Assembly: GCA_032716605.1 (NCBI GenBank)
Contig: CM064580.1
Coordinates: 35,990,001-36,054,000 of the forward strand
DNA from: Paralithodes platypus
Taxonomy: Eukaryota > Arthropoda > Malacostraca > Decapoda > Lithodidae
DNA length: 64,000 nt
Reading direction: 5' to 3'
A program made the translations under genes and the position numbers. Below the pieces are notes generated by a model that was not told the origin of the DNA, did no database searches, and saw nothing but the letters and a program-made list of their open reading frames with translations. This document shows positions 43,185 to 55,275 of the stretch, one piece after another. Positions within the stretch are counted from its first letter, which is position 1. Each line of letters begins with the position of its first letter.

Positions 43185-46100
43185 AGATGGGGGGGAGGGG
43201 TAGGAGGTAGTGAGGTGGGGGGAAGCGGGAGGAGGTAGAGAGGTGGGTGGGAGGTGGAGGAGGTAGTGAGGTGGGTGGGAGGGGGGGGAGGTAGTGAGGT
43301 AGGTGAGAGGGGGAGGAGGAAGAGAGGGGGGGGGGAGGGGCAGGAGGTAGTGAGGTAGGGGGAGGAGGTACAGGTAGTGAGGTGGGTGGGAGGGACAGGA
43401 GGTAGTGAGGTGGGTGGGAGGGACAGGAGGTAGTGAGGTGGGTGGGAGGGGGAGGTGGTAGTGTGGTGGGACAGGAGGTAGTGAGGTGGGTGGGAGGGAC
43501 AGGAGGTAGTGAGGTGGGTGGGAGGGACAAGAGGTAGTGAGGTGGGTGGGAGGGATAGGAGGTAGTGAGGTGGGTGGGAGGGGCAGGATGTAGTGAGGTG
43601 GGAGGGATGGGGAGGTGGTAGTGAGGTGGGTGGGTGGGACAGGAGGTAGTGAGGTGGGAGGGAGGGACCGGAGGTAGTGAGGTGGGTGGGAGGGGGAGGT
43701 GGTAGGGAGGTAGGTGGGTGGGACAGCAGGTAGTGAGGTGGGAGGGAGGGACAGCAGGAAGGGAGGGTGGGAGGGGGGACAGGAGGTAGTGAGGTGGGTG
43801 GAGGAGGAGGTAGTGAGGTTGGTGGAGGAGGAGGAGGTGGTAGTGAGGTGGGTGGGTGGGACAGGAGGTAGTGAGGTGGGTGGGAGGGGGAGGAGGTAGT
43901 GAGGTGGGTGGGAGGGACATGAGGTGGGTGGGAGGGGGAGGAGGTAGTGAGGTGGGTGGGAGGGACAGGAGGTAGTGAGGTGGGTGGGAGGGACAGGAGG
44001 TACTGAGGTGGGGGGGAGGGGGAGGAGGTAGTGAGGTGGGTGGGAGGGACAGGAGGTAGTGAGGTGGGTGGGAGGGACAGGAGGTAGTGAGGTGGGTGGG
44101 AGGGACAGGTGGTAGAGAGGTGGTTTGGAGGGACAGGAGGTAGTGAGGTGGGTGGGAGGGACAGGAGGTAGTGAGGTGGGTGGGAGGTAAAGGAGGTAGT
44201 GAGGTGGGTGGGAGGGACAGGAGGTAGTGAGGTGGGTGGGAGGGACAGGAGGTAGTGAGGTGGGTGGGATGGGGAGGTGGTAGTGAGGTGGGTGGGTGGG
44301 ACAGGAGGTAGTGAGGTGGGAGGGAGGGACCGGAGGTAGTGAGGTGGGTGGGAGGGGGAGGTGGTAGGGAGGTAGGTGGGTGGGACAGCAGGTAGTGAGG
44401 TGGGAGGGAGGGACGGCAGGTAGTGAGGGGGGAGGGAGGGACAGGAGGTAGTGAGGTGGGGGGGAGGGACAGGAGGTAGTGAGGTTGGTGGAAGGGGGAG
44501 GTGGTAGTGAGGTGGGTGGGTGGGACAGGAGGTAGTGAGGTGGGTGGGAGGGGGAGGAGGTAGTGAGGTGGGTGGGAGGGACATGAGGTGGGTGGGAGGG
44601 GGAGGAGGAGGTAGTGAGGTGGGTGGGAGGGACAGGAGGTAGTGAGGTGGGTGGGAGGGACAGGAGGTACTGAGGTGGGTGGGAGGGGGAGGAGGTAGTG
44701 AGGTGGGTGGGAGGGACAGGAGGTAGGTAGTGAGGTGGGTGGGAGGGACAGGAGGTAGTGAGGTGGGTGGGAGGGACAGGTGGTAGAGAGGTGGTTTGGA
44801 GGGACAGGAGGTAGTGAGGTGGGTGGGAGGGACAGGAGGTAGTGAGGTGGGTGGGAGGTAAAGGAGGTAGTGAGGTGGGTGGGAGGGACAGGAGGTAGTG
44901 AGGTGGGTGGGAGGGACAGGAGGTAGTGAGGTGGGGGGGGGAGGTAGTGAGGTGTGGGAGGGGCAGGAGGTAGTGAGTTGGGGGGGGGGGGGGGGAGGTA
45001 GTGAGGTGGGTGGGTGGGACAGGAGGTAGTGAGGTGTGGGGGGGTGGGACAGGAGGTAGTGAGGTGGGTGGAAGGAACAGGAGGTAGTGAGGTGGGTGGG
45101 AGGGACAGGGGGTAGTGAGGTGGGTGGGAGGGATAGGAGGTAGTGAGGTGGGTGGGAGGGACAGGAGGTAGTGAGGTGGGTGGGAGGGACAGGAGGTAAT
45201 GAGGTGGGTGGGATGTAAAGGAGGTAGTGAGGTGTGTGGGAGGGACAGGAGGTAGTGAGGTGGGTGGGAGGGACAGGAGGTAGTGAGGTGGGGGTAGGAG
45301 GTAGTGAGGTGGGTGGGAGGGGCAGGAGGTAGTGAGTTGGGGGGGGGGAGGTAGTGAGGTGGGTGGGTGGGACAGGAGGTAGTAAGGTGGGTGGCTGGGA
45401 CAGGAGGTAGTGAGGTGGGTGGGAGGGACAGGAGGTAGTGATGTGGGTGGGAGGGACAGGAGGTACTGAGGTGGGTGGGAGGTAAAGGAGGTAGTGAGGT
45501 GGGTGGGAGGGACAGGAGGTACTGAGGTGGGGGGGGGGGGGGGGAGGTTAGTGCGGTGGGTGGGAGGGGCAGGGACGTAGTGAGTTGGGGGGGGGGGAGG
45601 AGGTAGTGAGGGGTGGGTGGGTGGGACAGGAGGTAGTGAGGTGGGTGGGTGGGACAGGAGGTAGTGAGGTGGGTGGGAGGAACAGGAGGTAGTGAGGTGG
45701 GTGGGAGGGACAGGAGGTAGTGAGGTGTGGGGGGTGGGACAGGAGGTAGTGAGGTGGGTGGAAGGGACAGGAGGTAGTACAAAGGAGTACAAAGGAGTAC
45801 AAAGGAAATCAAGCAACAACAGTTCTAGTGACCCTTCTAGGTTGCTTGTCCTCCAAAACACTGAGGATCAAGTGACCAAACAGTGGTTTAGAGTGGGTAA
45901 GGGAACATTGGAAAGGGAATTACTGCCCTGGAACTAATGTCCGTGGCAGGTGAGGTGGGTGGGAAGGACAGGAGGTAGTGAGGTGGGTGGGAGGGAAAGG
46001 GGGTAGTGAGGTGGGTGGGAGGGACAGGAGGTAGTGAGGTGGGTGGGAGGGACAGGAGGTAGTGAGGTGGGTGGGTGGGACAGGAGGTAGTGAGGTGGGT

Positions 46101-49100
46101 GGGTAGGAGGGACAGGAGGTAGTGAGGTGGGTGGGTGGGACAGGAGGTAGTGAGGTGGGTGGGACAGGAGGTAGTGAGGTGGGTGGGAGGGACAGGAGGT
46201 CGTAGTGAGGTGGGTGGGTGGGACAGGAGGTAGTGAGGTGGGTGGGTGGGACAGGAGGTAGTGAGGTGGGGTGGGTGGGACAGGAGTAGTGAGGTGGGTG
46301 GGTGGGACAGGAGGTAGTGAGGTGGGTGGGTGGGACAGGAGGTAGTGAGGTGGGTGGAGGGACAGAAGGTAGTGAGGTGGGTGGGAGGGACAGGAGGTAG
46401 TGAGGTGGGTGGGAGGGACAGGAGGTAGTGAGGTGTGGGTGGGTGGGACAGGAGAGGTAGTGAGGTAGGTGGGAGGGACAGGCGGTAGTGAGGTGGGTGG
46501 GAGGGACAGGAGGTAGTGAGGTGGGTGGGAGGGACAGGGGGTAGTGAGGTGGGTGGGAGGGACAGGAGGTAGTGAGTTGGGTGGGGGGGGGGGGGGGGAG
46601 AGGTAGTGAGGTGGGTGGGAGGGGCAGGAGGTAGTGAGGTGGGTGGGAGGGACAAGAGGTAGTGAGGTGGGTGGAAGGGACAGGAAGTAGTGAGGTGAGG
46701 GGTGGGTGGGACAGGGGGTAGTGAGGTGGGTGGGAGGGACAGGAGGTAGTGGGGAGGGACAGGAGGTAGTGAGGTGGGTGGAAGGGACAGGAAGTAGTGA
46801 GGTGGGTGGGAGGGACAGGAGGTAGTGAGGTGGGTGGGAGGGACAGGATGTAGTGAGGTGGGTGGGAGGGACAGGAGGTAGTGAGGTGTGGGGGGGGGTG
46901 GGACAGGAGGTAGTGAGGTGGGTGGAAGGGACAGCAGGTAGTGAGGTGGGTGGGAGGGACAGGAGGTAGTGAGGTGGGTGGGAGGGACAGGAGGTAGTGA
47001 GGTGGGTGGGAGCGACAGGGGGTAGTGAGGTGGGTGGGAGGGACAGGAGGTAGTGAGGTGGGTGGGAGGGACAGGAGGTAGTGAGGTGGGTGGGAGGGAC
47101 AGGAGGTAGTGAGGTGGGTGGGAGGTAAAGGAGGTAGTGAGGTGGGTGGGAGGGACAGGAGGTGGTAGTGAGGTGGGGGGAGGGGGGGAAGTTAGTGAGG
47201 TGGGTGGGAAGGGCAGGAGGTAGTGAGTTAGGGGGGGGGGGGGGGTGGAAGGTAGTGAGGTGGGGGGGGGGGGCAGGAGGTAGTGAGTTGGGCGGGGGAG
47301 GCACTGAGGTGGGTGGGTGGGACAGGAGGTAGTGAGGTGGGTGGGTGGGACAGGAGGTAGTGAGGTGGGTGGGTGGGACAGGAGGTAGTGAGGTGGATAG
47401 GTGGGACAGGAGGTAGTGAGGTGGATGGGAGGGACAGGAGGTAGTGAGGTGGGTGGGAGGGACAGGAGGTAGTGAGGTGTGGGGGGGGTGGGACAGGAGG
47501 TAGTGAGGTGGGTGGGAGGGACAGGAGGTAATGAGGTGGGTGGGAGGAACAGGAGGTAGTGAGGTGGGTGGGAGGGACAGGGGATAGTGAGGTGGGTGGG
47601 AGGGACAGGAGGTAGTGAGGTGGATGGGTGGGAGGGACAGGAGGTAGTGGGGGGTGGGACAGGAGGTAGTAAGGTGGGGGGGAGGGGCAGGAGGTAGTGA
47701 GGTGGGTGGGAAAGACAAGAGGTAGTGAGGTGGGTGGGAGGGACAGGAGGTAGTGAGTTGGGTGGTGGGGGGGAGAGGTAGTGAGGTGGGGGGGAGGGGC
47801 AGGAGGTAGTGAGGTGGGTGGGAGTGACAGGAGGTAGTGACGTGGGTGGAAGGGACAGGAAGTAGTGAGGTGTGGGGTGGGTGGGACAGGGGGTAGTGAG
47901 GTTAGTGGGAGGGACAGGAGGTAGTGGGGAGGGGCAGGAGGTAGTGAGGTGGGTGGAAGGGACAGGAAGTAGTGAGGTGGGTGGGAGGGATAGGAGGTAG
48001 TGAGGTGGGTGGGAGGGACAGGAGGTAGTGGGGGTGGGTGGGAGGGACAGGAGGTAGTGAAGTGTGGGGGGGGGGGGGACAGGGGGTAGTGAGGTGGGTG
48101 GGAGGGACAGGAGGTAGTGGGTGGGTGGGAGTGACAGGAGGTAGTGAGGTGTGGGGGGGTGGGACAGGGGGTAGTGAGGTGGGTGGGAGGGACAGGAGGT
48201 AGTGAGGTGGGTGGGTGGGACAGGAGGTAGTGAGGTGGGTGGGTGCGACAGGAGGTAGTGAGGTGGTGTGGGTGGGACAGGAGGTAGTGAGGTGGGTGGG
48301 ACAGGAGGTAGTGAGGTGGGTGGGTGGGACAGGAGGTAGTGAGGTGGGTGGGTGGGAGAGGAGGTAGTGAGGTGGGTGGGTGGGAGAGGAGGTAATGAGG
48401 TGGGTGGGACAGGAGGTGTGGGGGGTGGGACTGGAGGTAGTGAGGTGGGTGGGTGGGACAGGAGGTAGTGAGGTGGGTGGGACAGGAGGTGTGGGGGGGG
48501 TGGGACAGGAGGTAGTGAGGTGGGTGGGTGGGACAGGATGTAGTGAGGTGGGTGGGTGGGACAGGAGGTAGTGATGTGGTGGGAGGGGGACAGGAGGTGT
48601 GGTGGGGTGACAGGAGGTAGTGAGTGGGTGGGAGGGACAGGAGGTAATGAGGTGGGTGGGAGGGGACAGGAGGTAGTGAGGTGGGTGGGAGGGAGGGACA
48701 GGAGGTAGTGAGGTGGGTGGGTGGGACAGGAGGTAGTGAGGTGGGTGGGTGGGACAGGAGGTAGTGAGGTGGGTGGGTAGGAGGGACAGGAGGTAGTGAG
48801 GTGGGTGGGTGGGACAGGAGGTAGTGAGTGGGTGGGAGAGGGGAGGTAGTGATGTGTGGGGGGGGGGGGGGCAGGGGGTAGTGAGGTGGGTTAGGGGGGG
48901 AGGAGGTAGTGAGGTGGGTGGGAGGGACAGTAAGTAGTGGGGGGTGGGACAGGAGGTAGTGGGGTGGGTGGGAGGGACAGGAGGTAGTGAGGTGGGTGGG
49001 AGGGACAGGAGGTAGTGAGGTGGGTGGGAGGGACCGGAGGTAGTGAGGTGGGTGGGAGGGACAGGAGGTAGTGAGGTGGGTGGGTGGGAGGGACAGGAGG

Positions 49101-52100
49101 TAGTGAGGTGGGTGGGAGGGACAGGAGGTAGTGAGGTGGGTGGGAGGGGACAGGAGGGTAGTGAGGTAGGTGGGAGGTGCAGGAGGTAGTAAGGTGGGTG
49201 GGAGGGACAGGAGGTAGTGAGATGGGTGGGAGGGGGAGGAGGTAGTGAGGTGGGTGGGAGGGACAGGAGGTAGTGAGGTGGGAGGGTGGGACAGGAGGTA
49301 GTGATGTGCGTGGGGGCGGGGAGAGGTAGTGAGGGGGGGGGTGGGGGAGATAGTGAGGGGGAAGGAGGGGGGGAGGGGTAGGGAGGTGGGAGGGAGGGAC
49401 AGGAGGTAGTGAGGTGGGTGGGAGGGACAGGAGGTAGTGAGGTGTGTGGGAGGGGGAGGAGGTAGTGAGTTGGGTGGGAGGGACAGGAGGTAGTGAGGTG
49501 GGGGGAGGGACAGGAGGTAGTGAGGTGGGTGGGAGGGACAGGAAGTAGTGGGGGGTGAGACAGGAGGTAGTGGGGTGGGTGGAGGGACAGGAGGTAGTGA
49601 GGTGGGTGGGAGGGACAGGAGGTAGTGAGGTGGGTGGGAGGGACAGGAAGTAGTGGGGGGTGGGACAAGAGGTAGTGGGGTGGGTGGGTGGGACAGGAGG
49701 TAGTGAGGTGGGTGGGAGGGACAGGAGGTAGTGAGGTGGGTGGGAGGGACAGGAGGTAGTGAGGTAGGTGGGAGGTGCAGGAGGTGGTAGTGAGGTGGGT
49801 GGGGAGGGACAGGAGGTAGGGAGGTGGGGGGGGGGGGGGGGAGGTAGTGAGGTGGGTGGGAGGGGGAGGAGGTAGTGAGGTGGGTGGGAGGGACAGGAGG
49901 TAGTGAGGTGGGTGGGTGGGACAGGAGGTGTAGTGATGTGCGTGGGAGGGGGGAGAGGTAGTGAGGGGGAGGGATAGTGAGGTGGAAGGAAGGGGGAGGA
50001 GGTAGTGAGGTGGGAGGGAGGGACAGGAGGTAGTGAGGTGGGTGGGAGGGACTGGAGGTAGTGAGGTGTGTGGGAGGGGGAGGACGTAGTGAGTTGGGTG
50101 GGAGGGACAGGAGGTAGTGAGGTGGGTGGGAGGGACAGGAGGTAGTGATGTGGGTGGGAGGGACAGGAGGTAGTGATGTGGGTGGGAGGGACAGGAGGTA
50201 GTGAGGTGGGTGGGAGGGGGAGGAGGTAGTGAGTTGGGTGGGTGGGACAGGAGGTAGTGAGGTGGGTGGGAGGACAGGAGGTAGTGAGGTGGGTGGGAGG
50301 GGACAGGAGGTAGTGAGGTGGGTGGGAGGGACAGGAGGTAGTGATGTGGGTGGGAGGGACAGGAGGTAGTGAGGTGGGTGGGAGGGACAGGAGGTAGTGA
50401 GGTGGGTGGGAGGGACAGGAGGTAGTGAGGTGGGTGGGAAGGGACAGGAGGTAGTGAGGTGGGGGAGGGACAGGAGGTAGTGAGGTGGGTGGGAGGGACA
50501 GGAGGTAGTGAGGTGGGGGGGGAGGGACAGGAGGTAGTGAGGTGGGTGGAAGGGACAGGAGGTAGTGAGGTGGGTGGGAGGGACAGGAGGTAGTGAGGTG
50601 GGTGGGAGGGACAGGAGGGTAGTGAGGGGGGGGGAAGGGAGAGGAGGTAGTGAGGTGGGTGGGTAGGACAGGAGGTAGTGAGGTGGGTGGGAGGGACAGG
50701 AGGTAGTGAGGTGGGTGGGAGGGACAGGAGGTAGTGAGGTGGGTGGGAGGGACAGGATGTAGTGAGGTGGGTGGGAGGGACAGGAGGTAGTGAGGTGTGG
50801 GGGGGGGGTGGGACAGGAGGTAGTGAGGTGGGTGGAAGGGACAGCAGGTAGTGAGGTGGGTGGGAGGGACAGGAGGTAGTGAGGTGGGTGGGAGCGATAG
50901 GGGGTAGTGAGGTGGGTGGGAGGGACAGGAGGTAGTGAGGTGGGTGGGGGGACAGGAGGTAGTGAGGTGGGTGGGAGGGACAGGAGGTAGTGAGGTGGGT
51001 GGGAGGTAAAGGAGGTAGTGAGGTGGGTGGGAGGGGACAGGAGGTAGTGAGGTGGGGGGGAGGGGGGGAGTTAGTGAGGTGGGTGGGAAGGGCAAGAGGT
51101 AGTGAGTTAGGGGGGGGGAAGGTAGTGAGTTGGGGGGGGGGGGGGAGGTAGTGAGGTGGGTGGGTGGGACAGGAGGTAGTGAGGTGGGTGGGTGGGACAG
51201 GAGGTAGTGAGGTGGGTGGGTGGGACAGGAGGTAGTGAGGTGGGTGGGTGGGACAGGAGGTAGTGAGGTGGATGGGAGGGACAGGGGATAGTGAGGTGGG
51301 TGGGAGGGAGAGGAGGTAGTGGGGGGTGGGACAGGAGGTAGTAGGGTGGGTGGGAGGGGCAGGAGGTAGTGAGGTGGGTGGGAAGGACAAGAGGTAGTGA
51401 GGTGGGTGGGAGGGACAGGAGGTAGTGAGTTGGGTGGTGGGGGGGGGAGAGGTAGTGAGGTGGGGGGGGGAGGGGCAGGAGGTAGTGAGGTGGGTGGGAG
51501 GGACAGGAGGTAGTGACGTGGGTGGAAGGGACAGGAAGTAGTGAGGTGTGGGGTGGGTGGGACAGGGGGTAGTGAGGTGGTGGGAGGGACAGGAGGTAGT
51601 GGGGAGGGGCAGGAGGTAGTGAGGTGGGTGGGAAGGGACAGGAAGTAGTGAGGTGGGTGGGAGGGATAGGAGGTAGTGAGGTGGGTGGGAGGGACAGGAG
51701 GTAGTGGGTGGGTGGGAGGGACAGGAGGTATTGAAGTGTGGGGGGGGGGGACAGGGGGTAGTGAGGTGGGTGGGAGGGACAGGAGGTAGTGGGGTGGGTG
51801 GGAGTGACAGGAGGTAGTGAGGTGTGGGGGGGTGGGACAGGGGGTAGTGAGGTGGGTGGGAGGGACAGGAGGTAGTGAGGTGGGTGGGTGGGACAGGAGA
51901 TAGTGAGGTGGGTGGGAGGGACAAGAGGTAGTGAGGTGGGTGGGTGGGACAGGAGGTAGTGAGGTGGGTGGGTGCGACTGGAGGTAGTGAGGTGGGTGGG
52001 TGGGACAGGAGGTAGTGAGGTGGGTGGGACAGGAGGTGTGAGGGGTGGGACAGGAGGTAGGGAGGTGGGGGGGTGGGAAGGGAGGTAGTGAGGGGGGTGG

Positions 52101-55100
52101 GACAGGAGGTGTGGGGGGTGGGACAGGAGGTAGTGAGGTGGGTGGGTGGGACAGGATGTAGTGAGGTGGGTGGGTGGGACAGGAGGTAGTGAGGTGGGTG
52201 GGACAGGAGGTAGTGATGTGGGTGGGAGGGACAGGAGGTAGTGATGTGGGTGGGAGGGACAGGAGGTAGTGAGGTGGGTGGTTGGGTGGGACAGGAGGTA
52301 GTGAGGTGGGTGGGAGGGACAGGAGGTAGTGAGGTGGGTGGGAGGGACAGGAGGTAGTGAGGTGGGTGGGAGGGACAGGAGGTAGTGAGGTGGGTGGGAG
52401 AGACAGGAGGTAGTGAGGTGGGTGGGTGGGACAGGAGGTAGTGAGGTGGGTGGGTGGGACAGGAGGTAGTGAGGTGGGTGGGTAGGAGGGACAGGAGGTA
52501 GTGAGGTGGGTGGGTGGGACAGGAGGTAGTGAGGTGGGTGGGACAGGAGGTAGTGAGGTGGGTGGGAGGGACAGGAGGTAGTGAGGTGGGTGAGTGGGAC
52601 AGGAGGTAGTGAGGTGGGTGGGTGGGACAGGAGGTAGTGAGGTGGGTGGGAGGGACAGGAGGTAGTGAGGTGGGTGGTTGGGACAGGAGGTAGTGAGGTG
52701 GGTGGGAGGGACAGGAGGTAGTGAGGTGGGTGGGTGGGACAGGAGGTAGTGAGGTGGGTAGGTGGGACACGAGGTAGTGACGTGGGTGGGACACGAGGTA
52801 GTGACGTGGGTGGGACAGGAGGTAGTGAGGTGGGTGGGAGGGACAGGAGGTAGTGAGGTGGGTGGGTGGGACAGGAGGTAGTGAGGTGGGTGGGTAGGAC
52901 AAGAGGTAGTGAGGTGGGTGGGTGGGACAGGAGGTAGTGAGGTGGGTGGGTGGGACAGGGGTTAGTGAGGTAGGTGGGTGGGACAAGAGGTAGTGAGGTG
53001 GGTGGGTGGTAGTGAGGTGGGTGGGTGGGACAAGAGGTAGTGAGGTGGGTGGGACAAGAGGTAGTGAGGTGGGTGGGACAGGAGGTAGTGAGGGGGGTGG
53101 GAGGGGAGGAGGTAGTGAGGTGGGTGGGAGGGGAGGAGGTAGTGAGGTGGGTAAGAGGGGTAGGAGGTAGTGAGGTGGGTGGGAGGGACAGGAGGTAGTG
53201 AGGTGGGTGGGTGGGACAAGGGGTAGTGAGGTGGGGGGGAGGTAGTGAGGTGGGTGGGAGGGGCAGGAGGTAGTGAGGTGGGTGGGGGGGACAGGAGGTA
53301 GTGATGCGGGAGGGAGGGACAGGAGGTAGGGAGAGGGGGGGGAGGGACAGGAGGTAGTGAGGTGGGGGGGAGGGAAAGGAGGTAGTGAGTGGGTGGGAGG
53401 GGGGAGGTAGTGATGTGTGGGGGGGTGGGACAGGGAGTAGTGAGGTGGGTGGGAGGGGGAGGAGGTAGTGGGGTGGGTGGGAGGGACAGGAGGTAGTGAG
53501 GTGGGTGGGAGGGACAGGAGGTAGTGAGGTGGGTGGGAGTGACAGGGGGTAGTGAGGTAGGTGAGAGGTGCAGGAGGTAGTAAGGTGGGTGGGAGGGACA
53601 GGAGGTAGTGAGATGGGTGGGAGGGGGAGGAGGTAGTGAGGTGGGTGGGAGGGACAGGAGGTAGTGAGGTGGGTGGGTGGGACAGGAGGTAGTGATGTGC
53701 GTGGGAGGGGGGAGAGGTAGTGAGGGGGGGGGGAGATAGTGAGGTGGAAGGAAGGGGGAGGAGGTAGTGAGGTGGGAGGGAGGGACAGGAGGTAGTGAGA
53801 TGGGTGGGAGGGACAGGAGGTAGTGAGGTGTGTGGGAGGAGGAGGAGGTAGTGAGTTGGGTGGGAGGGACAGGAGGTAGTGAGTTGGGTGGGAGGGACAG
53901 GAGGTAGTGAGGTGGGAGGGAGGGACAGGAGGTAGTGAGGTGGGTGGGAGGGACAGGAAGTAGTGGGGGGTGAGACAGGAGGTAGTGGGGTGGGTGGGAG
54001 GGACAGAGGTAGTGAGGTGGGTGGGAGGGACAGGAGGTAGTGAGGTGGGTGGGAGGGACAGGAGGTAGTGAGGTAGGTGGGAGGTGCAGGAGGTAGTAAG
54101 GTGGATGGGAGGGACAGGAGGTAGTGAGAGGGGTGGGAGGGGGAAGAGGTAGTGAGGTGGGTGGGAGGGACAGGAAGTAGTGGGGGGTGGGACAAGAGGT
54201 AGTGGGGTGGGTGGGAGGGACAGGAGGTAGTGAGGTGGGTGGGAGGGACAGGAGGTAGTGAGGTGGGTGGGAGGGACAGGAGGTAGTGAGGTAGGTGGGA
54301 GGTGCAGGAGGTAGTAAGGTGGGTGGGAGGGACAGGAGGTAGTGAGATGGGTGGGAGGGGGAGGAGGTAGTGAGGTGGGTGGGAGGGGGAGGAGGTAGTG
54401 AGGGGGGTGGAAGGGACAGGAGGTAGTGAGGTAGGTGGGAGGTGTAGGAGGTAGTAAGGTGGGTGGGAGGGACAGGAGTGGAGGGGTGGGAGGGGAGGAG
54501 GTAGTGAGATGGGGGGGAGGGGGAGGAGGTAGTGAGGGGGGGGGGAGGGACAGGAGGTAGTGAGGTGGGAGGGTGGGACAGGAGGTAGTGATGTGCGGGG
54601 GAGGGGGTTGAGGTAGTGAGGGGGGGGGGGGGGGGATAGTGAGGTGGAAGGAAGGGGGAGGAGGTAGTGAGGTGGGAGGGAGGGACAGGAGGTTGTGAGG
54701 TGGGTGGGAGGGACTGGAGGTAGTGAGGTGTGTGGGAGGGGGAAGAGGTAGTGAGTTGGGTGGGAGGGACAGGAGGTACGGTAGTGAGGTGGGTGGGAGG
54801 GACAGGAGGTAGTGAGGTGGGTGGGAGGGGGAGGAGGTAGTGAGTTGGGTGGGAGGGACAGGAAGTAGTGAGGTGGGTGGGAGGGAGCAGGTAGTGTGGT
54901 GGGTGGGAGGGGCAGGTGGTAGTGAGGTGGGTGAGAGGGACAGATGGTAGTGAGGTGGGTGAGAGGGACAGGAGTTCGTGAGGAGTTTGGGAGGGGGAGG
55001 AGGGGGTAGTGAGATGGTTGGCAGGGGCAGGAGGTAGTGAGGTGGGTGGGAAGGAGAGGGTAGTGTGGTGGTTAGGAGGGGCAGTAGGTAGTGAGGTGGG

Positions 55101-55275
55101 TGGGAGGGGGTAGAGGTAATGAGGGGGGTGGGATGGGGAGGTGGTAGTGAGGTTGGTAATAACAAGGGTGTAGAAAGATGGGTGGAGGGAAGAGGTTGTG
55201 AGGGTGGAGGTGAGGAGGTAATAATATGGGTGTGAGAGAGGGTGGGGAGAGCAATGTAGGAGAGGTGGTGGGGTG
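43185..55275. repeat. 12-kb G-rich minisatellite, 28-bp unit, about 430 copies
   Basis: The unit is GGAGGTAGTGAGG followed by TGGGTGGGAGGGACA (28 bases). The main variant replaces GAGGGACA with GTGGGACA; others carry GAGGGGCA, GAGGGGGA or longer G runs. The plus strand is almost without C (about one per unit). The edges, especially 55080-55275, are degenerate while the middle is more homogeneous, as expected for unequal exchange. Blocks of variant units recur in the same order at 0.6-0.9 kb and about 3.7 kb, showing higher-order duplication. The antisense strand is free of stops in all three frames because the unit has no antisense stop and 28 is not a multiple of 3. The resulting Pro/Ser/Leu/His/Thr-rich frames (up to 2097 codons at 47902-54195, others at 43149-45861, 45934-47718, 51107-55165) are therefore artefacts, not genes. 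Confidence 0.97.
45778..45948. repeat. non-repeat island inside the minisatellite
   Basis: It starts with a triplicated ACAAAGGAGT and runs through CAAGCAACAACAGTTC, CTCCAAAACACTGAGG and GAACATTGGAAAGGGAATTA before the array resumes with GTGAGGTGGG. It resembles 35511-35630 over about 110 bases. Confidence 0.8.

Noticed and set aside
47902..54195. 2097-codon proline-rich antisense reading frame, and its long companions
   Set aside because: Produced by a 28-bp tandem repeat lacking antisense stops; overlapping frames are equally open, there is no codon bias and the pattern is only the repeat.
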